In this document: positions 16,022 to 24,242 of the stretch, in pieces
How the letters are laid out: each line of letters opens with the position of its first letter
Position numbering within the stretch: the stretch's first letter is position 1
Assembly (NCBI RefSeq): GCF_001654925.1
Contig: NZ_LXER01000006.1
Location: 310,001-374,000, forward strand
Length of the DNA: 64,000 bases
Reading direction: 5' to 3'
Source of the DNA: Buttiauxella brennerae ATCC 51605
GTDB lineage: Bacteria; Pseudomonadota; Gammaproteobacteria; Enterobacterales; Enterobacteriaceae
Notes under the pieces: model-generated
Databases searched by the model: none
Told to the model about the DNA's origin: nothing
What the model saw: the letters and a program-made list of their open reading frames with translations, nothing else
Made by a program: the position numbers and the translations under genes

Positions 16022-16549
16022 ATGCCAACGATCATCACTCATGCTGCTGTGCCCGTTTGTTTAGCATTAGGACTGGGTAAAAAAGTCATCCCGCCACGCC
16101 TGTTATTGGGCGGCATTGTTCTGGCGATGTTACCTGACGTCGATGTATTGGCATTCAAGTTCGGCGTGGCATACGGCAATGTTTTCGGTCATCGCGGTTT
16201 CACGCACTCTTTGCTGTTCGCTTTTGTGGTGCCGCTGCTGTGCTTATTCGGTTATCGCTGGTTCCAGGCAGGGTTTATCCGCGTCTGGTTATTCCTGACC
16301 GTTTCGCTGCTTTCGCATAGTTTGCTGGACTCGGTAACCACCGGGGGCAAGGGCGTTGGCTGGTTGTGGCCGTGGTCGGCCGAACGCTTTTTCGCGCCCT
16401 GGCAGGTGATTCGGGTCGCACCTTTTGCGCTCTCGCGCTATCTCGAACCCCGTGGGCAGGCGGTGATCTGGTCTGAATTGCAATGGGTCTGGCTGCCAGG
16501 GCTGATGATGGCCTTTTTGTTGTTTGTGATGCGCAAAAACCTGCGCTAA
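16022..16549 (+). CDS. ybcI: YbcI, DUF457 (YdjM-type) membrane-bound metal-dependent hydrolase
   Basis: A 175-residue inner membrane protein of the DUF457 / LexA-regulated YdjM type, predicted to be a zinc hydrolase of unknown substrate. Motifs seen are the N-terminal MPTIITHA, then LPDVDVLAF, GHRGFTHSLLF and LLSHSLLDSVTTGGKG, whose His and Asp residues are the likely metal ligands, with four membrane stretches. ATG at 16022 matches the E. coli YbcI start, but no ribosome site precedes it. GTG at 15938 has a strong one and would give a longer, hydrophobic N-terminus. Its partners ybcJ and folD are 2 kb away, with the peptide transporter inserted between. Confidence 0.9.
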   Translation: MPTIITHAAVPVCLALGLGKKVIPPRLLLGGIVLAMLPDVDVLAFKFGVAYGNVFGHRGFTHSLLFAFVVPLLCLFGYRWFQAGFIRVWLFLTVSLLSHSLLDSVTTGGKGVGWLWPWSAERFFAPWQVIRVAPFALSRYLEPRGQAVIWSELQWVWLPGLMMAFLLFVMRKNLR

Positions 16550-16668
16550 CTGCTGTTTAATCCCTCATAAAAATCAGGTTAAAACCTGCGCAACTTCAAA
16601 TATTCGATAACAGTATGGCTACAACTCATATTTTAGTTGCTGGTTAAAAAACGTTTCGTCAGTATAAG

Positions 16669-16693
16669 TAGAACGTTCTACTAGAACGTTCTA
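16669..16693. promoter_or_regulatory. Tandem LacI-type operators before the PTS gene
   Basis: Two identical 12-bp palindromes TAGAACGTTCTA (16669-16680 and 16682-16693) are separated by one base. The central ACGT is like the MalI operator of E. coli (AAAACGTTTT core), and a half-like AAACGTTT lies at 16649-16656. A possible -10, TATAAG, is at 16663-16668, so a bound repressor would block the promoter. The MalI-like regulator encoded at 18343 is the obvious candidate. Confidence 0.75.
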
Positions 16694-16756
16694 CCAACCA
16701 TAAAAACGCGGAAATAAACAAAACGCGATGGCGACGTCAACACCGGGGGATTTTCT

Positions 16757-18256
16757 ATGAGTTTGTTATCGAGTGTTACAAAATCATTATCAAAGCTATC
16801 AATGATAGGCCGTGCATTAATGCTGCCGATCTCTTTGTTACCTGCAGCGGGCCTGTTGCTGGCCTTCGGTGACAAATTCCATTTACCGCTGATGATGAAC
16901 GCAGGTGGGGTTATTTTCGATAACCTGCCGATGCTGTTTGCGATTGGTTCAGCGGTGGGGCTGGCGGCAGAATCAGGCATTGCTGCGCTGTCGGCGGCGG
17001 TGTCTGTTTTTATCATTAACGTCACGATTGGTACGGTGATGCACATTACGCCGGAAATGGCGGCAGCGGGTGGCAAATATGCCATGGTTGTCGGCATCCC
17101 AACGCTGCAAATGGGCGTGTTCGGCGGGTTGATTTCCGGCATTCTGGCGGCGTGGTGCTACAACAAATTCCACACCATGCAGTTGCCTGAATTTCTTGGT
17201 TTCTTCTCCGGCAAGCGTTTCGTTGCCATCGCGACCGCTTTCTTATCGTTCCTGCTGGGAATGATGCTGCCGTGGGTCTGGTCTTACATTCAGTCGGGGA
17301 TTGATTCGCTATCGGTCATTGTAAACGGTGACAACCAGGCGCTTTCGACCTTTATCTTCGGCCTAGTTGAGCGTGCGTTGATCCCGCTTGGCTTGCACCA
17401 TATCTGGTATCCGTCTTTCTGGTATTCGTTTGGTGAATACACAACCAGCGCGGGCCAGGTTATTCATGGCGACCAGACTATCTGGTTCAAAATGCTGGAA
17501 GAGGGTGTGAAATCCTTCAGCAGCGACAGCTACCAGAACGCGGGCAAATTCATGCAGGGCGAATTCCCGTTGATGCTGTTTGCACTGCCGGCTGCGTGTC
17601 TGGCGATGTATCACGAAGCGAACACCAAAAATAAGAAAATTGCCTCCGGTATTCTGTTCTCTGCGGCGCTGACCTGTTTCCTGACAGGCATCACCGAGCC
17701 GGTTGAATTTACCTTTATCTTTGTCGCACCCATCCTTTATGTCTTCAACGCAGTAATGGCTGGCTTGTCTTATATGTGTATGTATCTGCTACATGCGCAT
17801 ATCGCCAAGTCGTTCTCGGCGGGGATGATTGACTACATCTCCTTTGGGATCCTGCCGTCGTTTAACGGTTACCAGACAAACTTCCTGTCGGCAATCATCG
17901 TCGGTATCCCGATGGCGCTGATCTATTACTTTACCTTCCGTTTTGTGATTCGCCGCTTCGATGTGAAAACGCCAGGCCGCGCAGATATTACTGCCAACGC
18001 TAACGATAAAACTGACACTGAACTTGCTGGCGATATTATCGGCTTGCTGGGCGGTGCAGAGAACATTAACTCGGTTGGTTCATGCATTACGCGTCTGCGT
18101 CTGGAAGTGGATAAGAGCGATAAGGTCAATAAAGACGGGCTCAATAGCCTGGGTGCGCGCGGCGTAGTGTTTGTCGGTGATTCGGGTATTCAGGTGATAT
18201 TTGGCGCACGAGCACAATTCATCGCCCAGACGATGTCCACAATGATTGGCAAATAA
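16757..18256 (+). CDS. PTS sugar permease EIICB (glucose/maltose subfamily)
   Basis: A 499-residue phosphotransferase permease. The EIIC membrane domain spans about residues 15-395, with the family signature GITEPVEFTFIFVAP (about 314-328) and GLVERALIPLGLHHIWYP. The EIIB domain is at about 420-499, with the phosphorylation cysteine Cys443 in SVGSCITRLRLEV. No EIIA domain is present, so it should use the general Crr protein, as PtsG and MalX do. GGGGGA precedes the ATG. No sugar-metabolising enzyme lies in the same operon. The sugar cannot be told; a glucosamine- or glucoside-type hexose is possible. Confidence 0.92.
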   Translation: MSLLSSVTKSLSKLSMIGRALMLPISLLPAAGLLLAFGDKFHLPLMMNAGGVIFDNLPMLFAIGSAVGLAAESGIAALSAAVSVFIINVTIGTVMHITPEMAAAGGKYAMVVGIPTLQMGVFGGLISGILAAWCYNKFHTMQLPEFLGFFSGKRFVAIATAFLSFLLGMMLPWVWSYIQSGIDSLSVIVNGDNQALSTFIFGLVERALIPLGLHHIWYPSFWYSFGEYTTSAGQVIHGDQTIWFKMLEEGVKSFSSDSYQNAGKFMQGEFPLMLFALPAACLAMYHEANTKNKKIASGILFSAALTCFLTGITEPVEFTFIFVAPILYVFNAVMAGLSYMCMYLLHAHIAKSFSAGMIDYISFGILPSFNGYQTNFLSAIIVGIPMALIYYFTFRFVIRRFDVKTPGRADITANANDKTDTELAGDIIGLLGGAENINSVGSCITRLRLEVDKSDKVNKDGLNSLGARGVVFVGDSGIQVIFGARAQFIAQTMSTMIGK

Positions 18257-18273
18257 TTTCCCCGTCATCCTTC

Positions 18274-18301
18274 AAGCCGCCGATATGTTTATCGGCGGCT
18301 T
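18274..18301 (+). terminator. Terminator after the PTS permease gene
   Basis: Perfect 12-bp stem AAGCCGCCGATA / TATCGGCGGCTT with loop TGTT and a short T-rich tail (TATGG). It stands between the permease and the regulator, which may therefore be transcribed partly by read-through. Confidence 0.8.
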
Positions 18302-18342
18302 TATGGTATTGATAACAAGGATATTTGGTGCAAAGGAACGGG

Positions 18343-19359
18343 ATGAAAAAGGTCAATATTATTGATGTGGCACAACTGGCGGGAGTTTCTGTCTCCACAG
18401 TCTCTTTAGTGCTGCGCCAAAAAGGAAAGATCTCGGAAGCAACCATCGACAAAGTGAATGCGGCCATTAAGCAGCTTGGCTATGTCCACAACGTGGCGGC
18501 GGCGAATCTGCGTTCCAGTACCTCAAACCTTATCGGCCTGATTATCCGTGACTTCAACGACTCTTTTTGTGTGAATGTCATGGCGAGTGTGGTCCATTAT
18601 CTTGAAAAACAAGGCTATATGGTTTTTCTTGGTCATCCGCAGGACGACGTTCAACAGCTACAGCAGTGCTTAACATCCTTTTCGCAGCAAGGCGTGGCGG
18701 GTGTTATTTATCTGGATGCGAATCACCGTTTAGCGGCCATTCCGGCATTGATTGCCGAATGCCCGCTACCGACGGTTATCATTTCTGAATCAACGGTAAG
18801 TACCCAACGTGATGTGATTGGCCGGGATAATCGCCAGGCGGGAAACCAGGCAACGCGTTACCTGATTGACCGTGGACACAGAAATATTGCCTATCTGGGC
18901 GGTACGGCAGCGAACCTGATGCGTGAAGAACGCCTGCTCGGTTATCGCAATGCACTGGCGCAATACGATTTACCGTTCCGTGAAGAGTGGGCCCCGGTTT
19001 GTGAAAATGATACCGAAGCGGCGGCACGCTTAACCCGGCAGTTGCTTGAGACAAATAGCAAAATCACCGCAATGCTTTGCCATTCGCCTTCCGCCATTAT
19101 TGGCTGCCTGAATGGGATTGCGCAGGTTGGGCGAACCGTTGGGAAAGACGTGTTTTTGACCCAACAGGTATCGCTGATTGGTTTTGAAGACATGATGCAC
19201 ATTAATCTTACCTCACCGCGCTTTACCTATGTTTCGGCATCCAGCGAAGAAGCAGGGCGACAAGCGGCAACGCTAATCGTGAATAAAATTAAAACGCCAA
19301 CGTTGCCTGCGCAAAAGATCATTATTTCAGGGGAATTGGTACAGCGGGAATCGGCTTGA
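18343..19359 (+). CDS. LacI-family repressor, MalI-like
   Basis: A 338-residue regulator. The LacI helix-turn-helix is at about residues 3-48 (IIDVAQLAGVSVSTVSLVLR, then VNAAIKQLGYVHN) and the periplasmic-binding-like effector domain at 60-335 (IGLIIRDFNDSF..., GFEDMMHINLTSPRFTYV). It resembles E. coli MalI, which represses malX. ATG at 18343 is preferred to GTG at 18325, with AAGGA between. It probably controls the upstream PTS gene through the double operator at 16669. Confidence 0.9.
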   Translation: MKKVNIIDVAQLAGVSVSTVSLVLRQKGKISEATIDKVNAAIKQLGYVHNVAAANLRSSTSNLIGLIIRDFNDSFCVNVMASVVHYLEKQGYMVFLGHPQDDVQQLQQCLTSFSQQGVAGVIYLDANHRLAAIPALIAECPLPTVIISESTVSTQRDVIGRDNRQAGNQATRYLIDRGHRNIAYLGGTAANLMREERLLGYRNALAQYDLPFREEWAPVCENDTEAAARLTRQLLETNSKITAMLCHSPSAIIGCLNGIAQVGRTVGKDVFLTQQVSLIGFEDMMHINLTSPRFTYVSASSEEAGRQAATLIVNKIKTPTLPAQKIIISGELVQRESA

Positions 19360-19370
19360 CCCATTCATAC

Positions 19371-19403
19371 TTCGAGTTGCAGCAGTGTTGGCTGCAACTC
19401 GAA
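19371..19403. repeat. Palindromic repeat/hairpin between regulator and rnk
   Basis: Perfect 13-bp arms TTCGAGTTGCAGC and GCTGCAACTCGAA around a 7-base loop, flanked by CATAC and ATTATTCGGG. The arms match the TTCAAGTTGC / CTTGAATTATT ends of the element at 51856, so it is a short member of that family. It can also act as a shared terminator for the two converging genes. Confidence 0.75.
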
Positions 19404-19434
19404 TTATTCGGGTTTCGTTTTGAGCAACAGATCT

Positions 19435-19845
19435 CTAACGGTGATACTCGCCCGCAGCTTCCGGCTGATATTGCAGCTCCAGCACTTCCAGATGCGTCTG
19501 GTTACCGTTCGGTAACGTCCAGTTAATTGTCGCACCAACACGTAAACCCAGCAGTGCTGCACCAACAGGTGCCATGACTGATAACTGAGTGTCGCTATCG
19601 GTCAGGTTTATCGGGTAAACCAACGTGCGCACATGCTCTTCCTTCGAGGACAAATCGCGGAATCTCACGCGACTGTTCATTGTCACGACGTCGGCTGGGA
19701 TATCTCCAGGCTTACGCATTTCTGCTCTGTCCAGTTCTGCGTTCAGCACTGTTGCTACCGGCTGGTTGGCAAATTGTGGCTGCTCCAGCAAACGGTCAAT
19801 ACGCTCGGCATCGAGTTCATTAATGATAATGGCTGGTCTGGACAT
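19435..19845 (-). CDS. rnk: Regulator of nucleoside diphosphate kinase Rnk
   Basis: A 136-residue GreA/GreB-related protein that binds RNA polymerase near the secondary channel and affects nucleoside diphosphate kinase and polyphosphate levels. The N-terminal short coiled coil is at about residues 8-48 and the GreA-type C-terminal domain at 50-125 ([20 protein letters not shown], then [16 protein letters not shown]). In E. coli rnk is next to rna; here an 8-kb block of sugar-acid genes lies between them. Confidence 0.95.
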   Translation of the reverse strand: MSRPAIIINELDAERIDRLLEQPQFANQPVATVLNAELDRAEMRKPGDIPADVVTMNSRVRFRDLSSKEEHVRTLVYPINLTDSDTQLSVMAPVGAALLGLRVGATINWTLPNGNQTHLEVLELQYQPEAAGEYHR

Positions 19846-19904
19846 ATTTCTCTCCGTGTAAAAAAACAGGCATTCATGTGCCTGATGGGGACCTTACAAA
19901 AGAA

Positions 19905-19930
19905 AACCCTCACCGGTTAGAGTGAGGGTT
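19905..19930 (-). terminator. Terminator of the gluconate permease gene
   Basis: 9-bp stem AACCCTCAC / GTGAGGGTT with an 8-base loop. On the reverse strand it is followed by TTCTTTTG, and it lies 75 bases after the permease stop, upstream of rnk. Confidence 0.75.
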
Positions 19931-20004
19931 TGGTCTGTACTGATGATACTGAGCTTAACACTTAGATTAAAGTGACTTCAGTCACAGTTTAGTAACACCA
20001 CAAT

Positions 20005-21381
20005 TTACAGAATAATGCTGCCGACCAGCGCGAACAGGAAGGCGATGGAACCGATCAGCGTTTCCATCACGGTCCAGGTTTTTAGCGTTGTTTTCTCATC
20101 CATCTCGAGGAAACGGCCAACCAACCAGAAGCCAGAGTCGTTAACGTGAGACAACACTGTCGCACCGCCTGCAATCGCCACCACGATGAAACACAGGTCG
20201 AACTGGCTCAGGCCTGGTGTTGCTGCAACCATTGGTGAAATCAACGCGGCTGTGGTTGTCAGTGCTACGGTTGCAGAACCTTGTGCCACGCGCAGCGCGG
20301 TAGAGATAACAAACGCGGCGACGATAACTGGCATACCGGTATCAGACAATACACCTGCCAGCGCATCACCAATGCCACTTGCACGCAGCACGCCACCGAA
20401 CATACCACCCGCACCGGTCACCAGAATGATGCCGCAGATTGGGCCAAGCGCACCATCACACACCTTTTCCAGATGCTGGCGGCTGTGGCGACCACTGAAT
20501 ACCGCAAGCGCAAAGAACACGGTGATCAGCAGGGCGATTGGGGTTTTACCTAACATGCGCAGGAACTGAACCACGGTATTGTCGGCCGATACCCAACCGA
20601 GTACGGTGGCGGTGTTCAGGCCGGTATCGAGGAAAATCAGCACCAGCGGCAGCAGCAGAATCGATAATACGGTGCCAAAAGATGGCGGCTGGTGGTTTGG
20701 ATCAGCTTCGACATTACCGAGGAATGAAGAAGGCAATGGTACTTCGAATTTCTTGCCCGCGTACAAACCAAACAGATAGGCACCCAGATACCAGGTCGGG
20801 ATCGCGATAACCAGGCCAACAATGACCAGAAGACCGATGTTCGCGCCGAGCAATTCACTCGCAGCAACCGGGCCCGGGTGGGGTGGTAGCAGGGCGTGCA
20901 TAACAGCAAATGCACCCGCAGCAGGCAGGGCATATTTCAGCGTAGAGCCACCAAATTGTTTTGCCACACTGAAGATAATCGGCAGCATCACGACCAGGCC
21001 CGCATCAAAGAAGATTGGGAAGCCAAACAGCAAAGAGGCGACACCAAGCGCCAACGGAGCACGGTGTGAACCAAATTTCCCGACAAGTGTGTCTGCTAGC
21101 ACTTTAGCTCCACCGGAAATTTCCAGCAGGCGGCCAATCATGGCACCGAGGCCAACCAGCAGCGCAACGCCCGCCAGTGTGCTACCAAAACCACCCAAAA
21201 TAGTCGGGACAATTTTATCAAACGGCACGCCAGTGACCAGGGCGACAACAACACTCACAAGGGTTAATGCTAAGAATGCATGCACTTTGAAGCGCATGAT
21301 GAGAATAAGTAGGAGTACGACTGCACAAGCTGCGATCCCAAGTAGGGTCCCTGCGCCGTAATGTGCTGTTATTTCGGTCAT
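20005..21381 (-). CDS. GntP-family gluconate:H+ symporter
   Basis: A 458-residue inner membrane transporter of the GntP family with about 12-14 membrane segments. Family motifs seen are ALLPPHPGPVAASELLGA (about residues 160-177), LRVAQGSATVALTTTAA and GGATVLSHVNDSGFWLVGRF near the end. The first residues (MTEITAHYGAGTLLGIAACA) differ from E. coli GntT, GntU, GntP and IdnT, so I give no symbol. ATG at 21381 is chosen over an upstream in-frame TTG/ATG frame because the family start fits here. Two overlapping GntR-type boxes lie about 65 bases upstream, in accord with gluconate control. Confidence 0.9.
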   Translation of the reverse strand: MTEITAHYGAGTLLGIAACAVVLLLILIMRFKVHAFLALTLVSVVVALVTGVPFDKIVPTILGGFGSTLAGVALLVGLGAMIGRLLEISGGAKVLADTLVGKFGSHRAPLALGVASLLFGFPIFFDAGLVVMLPIIFSVAKQFGGSTLKYALPAAGAFAVMHALLPPHPGPVAASELLGANIGLLVIVGLVIAIPTWYLGAYLFGLYAGKKFEVPLPSSFLGNVEADPNHQPPSFGTVLSILLLPLVLIFLDTGLNTATVLGWVSADNTVVQFLRMLGKTPIALLITVFFALAVFSGRHSRQHLEKVCDGALGPICGIILVTGAGGMFGGVLRASGIGDALAGVLSDTGMPVIVAAFVISTALRVAQGSATVALTTTAALISPMVAATPGLSQFDLCFIVVAIAGGATVLSHVNDSGFWLVGRFLEMDEKTTLKTWTVMETLIGSIAFLFALVGSIIL

Positions 21382-21444
21382 ATGTTTGTCCTCTGCGCCG
21401 AATTTATAGGCAAGATATGCATTAAGCATAATTCACCAGATCTC

Positions 21445-21474
21445 TGATACCGGTAACATGATATCGGTAACATG
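21445..21474. promoter_or_regulatory. Two overlapping GntR-type operators
   Basis: TGATACCGGTAACATG (21445-21460) and TGATATCGGTAACATG (21459-21474) overlap by two bases, with centres 14 bases apart. Both match the E. coli GntR box (ATGTTACCGGTAACAT type). They lie 64 bases before the gluconate-permease start on the reverse strand and would repress it without gluconate. A LacI-type GntR/IdnR protein is encoded at 24243. Confidence 0.8.
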
Positions 21475-21669
21475 CCGCTGTCGGGAATGGAGTGCACCAT
21501 GTTTATTAACATTTTGAGAGCAAGTTCAAACTATCGAAAGAAACCGTCCATAAGCCGCATTGATTAATTGCTGACCGTAAATAAACCTGCCATGGGCAAA
21601 ACTTGCATTACTCTTTATAAGCACGTTTCACTCAGGCCTTGTGCGGTCATCACCTGAACCGGAGATATC

Positions 21670-22500
21670 ATGAGCCATTACGACAAACTCACGTTAAAGG
21701 ACGGCAGTTCTCTTTACTTTAAGGATTGGGGAGAAGGACAACCGGTAGTATTCAGCCACGGCTGGCCGTTAACGGCGGATGCGTTTGAAGACCAGATGTT
21801 TTTCCTTGGGCAGAAAGGATTTCGGGTTATAGCTCATGATCGGCGCGGACACGGGCGCTCATCGCAAAGCTGGGACGGAAATAACATGGACCAGTACGCC
21901 GATGATCTTGCCGAACTGACCGCGCATTTGAATCTCAAAGATGCGGTCCACGTTGGGCATTCAACAGGCGGCGGGGAAGTGGCGCGTTACATTGGCCGCC
22001 ACGGCACCAGTCGTGTGGCGAAAGCTGTGTTGATAAGCGCGGTTCCACCCATCATGGTGAAAACCGATTTCAACCCAAACGGTGTCCCACTTGATGTGTT
22101 TGATGGGATCCGCGAAGGTGTGCGTGCTAACCGCGCAGACTTTTTCAAAGAGCTGACTTTACCGTTCTACGGTTATAACCGCTCGGGGGCTGAAATTTCA
22201 GAAGGTGTCAGAGAGAGTTTTGTTGAGCAGGGTATGCAGGGCGGAATCAAGGCCTTGTATGACTGTATTAAAGCGTTCTCGGAAACCGATTTGCGCGAAG
22301 ATCTGAAGAAAATGACCATCCCGACGCTGGTTATTCATGGGGATGACGATCAGATTGTCCCGTTCGAAACCTGTGGCAAAGTGACCGCCGCAACGCTACC
22401 GGATTCAATATTCAAAGTTTATGAAGGTGGCTCGCATGGTATTTGCACCACGGAGAAAGACCGGGTAAATGCGGATTTGCTGGCGTTTTTGAAGGGCTAG
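21670..22500 (+). CDS. Alpha/beta hydrolase, cofactor-free haloperoxidase / arylesterase type
   Basis: A 276-residue cytoplasmic serine hydrolase. The nucleophile is Ser98 in GHSTGGGE, the oxyanion motif SHGWPL is near residue 29, the acid is probably Asp227 in HGDDDQIVP, and the catalytic His256 is in GGSHG. This set and the length fit the bacterial non-heme chloroperoxidase / aryl esterase family. The natural substrate is unknown. CCGGAGATATC gives a ribosome site before the ATG. The gene is divergent from the gluconate permease and probably a separate unit. Confidence 0.9.
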   Translation: MSHYDKLTLKDGSSLYFKDWGEGQPVVFSHGWPLTADAFEDQMFFLGQKGFRVIAHDRRGHGRSSQSWDGNNMDQYADDLAELTAHLNLKDAVHVGHSTGGGEVARYIGRHGTSRVAKAVLISAVPPIMVKTDFNPNGVPLDVFDGIREGVRANRADFFKELTLPFYGYNRSGAEISEGVRESFVEQGMQGGIKALYDCIKAFSETDLREDLKKMTIPTLVIHGDDDQIVPFETCGKVTAATLPDSIFKVYEGGSHGICTTEKDRVNADLLAFLKG

Positions 22501-22507
22501 AAAGCAT

Positions 22508-22535
22508 TGGCGGATAAGCGCAGCCTTATCCGCCA
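22508..22535. repeat. REP-like hairpin
   Basis: An 11-bp stem TGGCGGATAAG / CTTATCCGCCA with loop CGCAGC. It has the GCGGATAAGG...CCTTATCCGC signature of enterobacterial REP units and sits 8 bases after the hydrolase stop, where it may end transcription and protect the message. Confidence 0.85.
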
Positions 22536-22544
22536 TTTGCCATT

Positions 22545-22694
22545 TCATTTGCCTGCCACCGGCAGCATTATCTCTTTCAAAATCTCATAGCGCTGTTGGG
22601 GGGATAGCCAAATCAAACCCAACAGCTTATGTGCCTGGCCTTCACGTTCAAACTGAGCTTTTAACTGCAATAAATAACGTTTCGTAGTGTTCAT
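22545..22694 (-). CDS. Small protein of unknown function, 49 residues
   Basis: A short gene read directly from the reverse strand: 49 residues starting MNTTKRYLLQLKAQFEREGQ and ending IMLPVAGK. GGAGG stands five bases before the ATG (rc of 22698-22704 region), an excellent ribosome site. The protein is predicted as two helices, the first basic and amphipathic, the second starting after LSPQQRYEIL. It has no membrane segment. I do not recognise the family. It is convergent with the hydrolase gene, with a REP hairpin between. The AT-rich bases 22720-22770 could hold its promoter. Confidence 0.7.
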   Translation of the reverse strand: MNTTKRYLLQLKAQFEREGQAHKLLGLIWLSPQQRYEILKEIMLPVAGK

Positions 22695-22800
22695 GATTAC
22701 CTCCGTATTTGCCAGACAAAGCATATGTCTACAAAACCGGAACTAATAGTGAACTGATTATTTTTTGTCTTCCGTATTTAGTCGAAAAGCCTGCATGAAG

Positions 22801-23274
22801 CTAACGGCTCAGTAAGCTCACATCAATCTTTGCCACAATTTTCCTGAGTGCAGCAGGTGTATTGAGCGTCGCCATTGGGCGATGAAGCTCGCCGGGGAAG
22901 AGGATCGTGAGGTCGCCTGGCAGCAGTTTAATCAATGATTCACTGCCCATACCGGTGAAAAAACCGATATCGCTTTGCTCGTCGAACTCACCGTCTGGCT
23001 GTTGCTGCTGCTCTACGGGCGCGGCACCAATAATCTCTTCGCCTTCCAGTACGATATGCACGTCAATATAGCGGGCATGCAGTTCGGGGCGTTGTTCTTC
23101 CAGCCGTTTAGTTTTGCCATCAAACACCGAGAAATAGATAAGTTCGCCTTCAATCGGGTATTTACCGTTGGCTAATTGCAGCGGTTCGTTTGCGATAATG
23201 GCTTGTAGCGCATGGCGAATAACCTGCGGGTAAACCGGGTTATGGGCGGCGTTGCTGAGTTTATCAATAATCAT
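22801..23274 (-). CDS. YhcH/YjgK/YiaL (DUF386) family protein
   Basis: A 157-residue cupin-like protein of the DUF386 family (EbgC/YhcH/YiaL/NanQ). Relatives bind a metal and act on sugar or sugar-acid anomers and epimers; for example NanQ is a sialic acid anomerase. Conserved stretches are ELHARYIDVHIVLEGEE (about residues 64-80) and DLTILFPGELHRP (about 122-134), with the His and Glu ligands. It lies 9 bases after idnO on the same strand, so a role in sugar-acid (gluconate or ketogluconate) use is likely by context. Confidence 0.88.
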   Translation of the reverse strand: MIIDKLSNAAHNPVYPQVIRHALQAIIANEPLQLANGKYPIEGELIYFSVFDGKTKRLEEQRPELHARYIDVHIVLEGEEIIGAAPVEQQQQPDGEFDEQSDIGFFTGMGSESLIKLLPGDLTILFPGELHRPMATLNTPAALRKIVAKIDVSLLSR

Positions 23275-23283
23275 ATTTCCCCC

Positions 23284-24048
23284 TTACACCGCAACCAGCA
23301 TGCCGCCATCGACAAACAGCAGGTGGCCATTGACGAAGTTTGATGCTTTAGACGACAAGAACACCGCCGCTCCAATCAGTTCCTCCGGGTCGCCCCAGCG
23401 AGCCGCTGGCGTGCGCTTGCAGAGCCACTGGGTGAAGGCTTCGTCATCGACCAGCGATTTAGTCATGTCGGTTTTAAAGTAGCCAGGTGCAATTCCGTTA
23501 ACCTGAATGTTGTAACGCGCCAGTTCAACGCACATGCCGCGGGTCAGCATTTTTACGGCACCTTTTGCAGCGGCATATGGCGTGATGGTGTCACGGCCCA
23601 GCTCGCTTTGCATCGAACAGATGTTGATAATTTTCCCGGCCTGGCGTTTCACCATGCGGCGTGAAACAGACTGGGAAACTAAAAATACCGCTGTCTGGTT
23701 AACGGCAATAATATCGTTCCACTCGTTGAATGGAAATTCAGTAAAAGGATGGCGTCGCTGAATGCCTGCATTATTAATTAATACGTCAATCGGGCCGATC
23801 TCTTGCTCAATATTTTCAATTGCATTTTCTACTGCGTCAGGGGCCGTGACATTAAATGCTGATGTCCAGGCGGTAAAACCTTTATCACGTAATTTCATTG
23901 CAGCATTTTCGGCGCGTTCAGCAGTAATATCGTTGATGATAATTTCAGCGCCTTGTTCTGCCAGACCTTGCGCTAATAAAAAACCTATTCCCTGAGCGGA
24001 ACCGGTAATTAATACGCGTTTATTATCGAGCGTAAATAAATTCTTCAT
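23284..24048 (-). CDS. idnO: Gluconate 5-dehydrogenase (5-keto-D-gluconate 5-reductase) IdnO
   Basis: A short-chain dehydrogenase of 254 residues that interconverts 5-ketogluconate and gluconate with NAD(P)H. The cofactor motif GSAQGIGFLLAQGL is at about residues 15-28, NNAG at about 89, and the catalytic Ser-Tyr-Lys in SMQSELGRDTITPYAAAKGA (about 144-163). It is very close to E. coli IdnO, including the C-terminus HLLFVDGGMLVAV. ATG at 24048 is preferred to an in-frame TTG two codons upstream, with AGGAATT as ribosome site. No idnD or idnK is seen in the window. Confidence 0.93.
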   Translation of the reverse strand: MKNLFTLDNKRVLITGSAQGIGFLLAQGLAEQGAEIIINDITAERAENAAMKLRDKGFTAWTSAFNVTAPDAVENAIENIEQEIGPIDVLINNAGIQRRHPFTEFPFNEWNDIIAVNQTAVFLVSQSVSRRMVKRQAGKIINICSMQSELGRDTITPYAAAKGAVKMLTRGMCVELARYNIQVNGIAPGYFKTDMTKSLVDDEAFTQWLCKRTPAARWGDPEELIGAAVFLSSKASNFVNGHLLFVDGGMLVAV

Positions 24049-24242
24049 GGTCAATTCCTGTTAATGCTGCGTAGTATTTAATACCTCCTATCAAAGCGGT
24101 TCAGACCATTCAAAACTGTGAAGTAGATCACTGAGAATCGTGTTACGCCAGCATGATACCTGGAGTGTGAAGCGCAGCGGCTTTTCTTTTCTTGAGAATG
24201 CGAGGCATAATCGTTTTTCTGCGGGGTTATCAGGAAAGCCAG

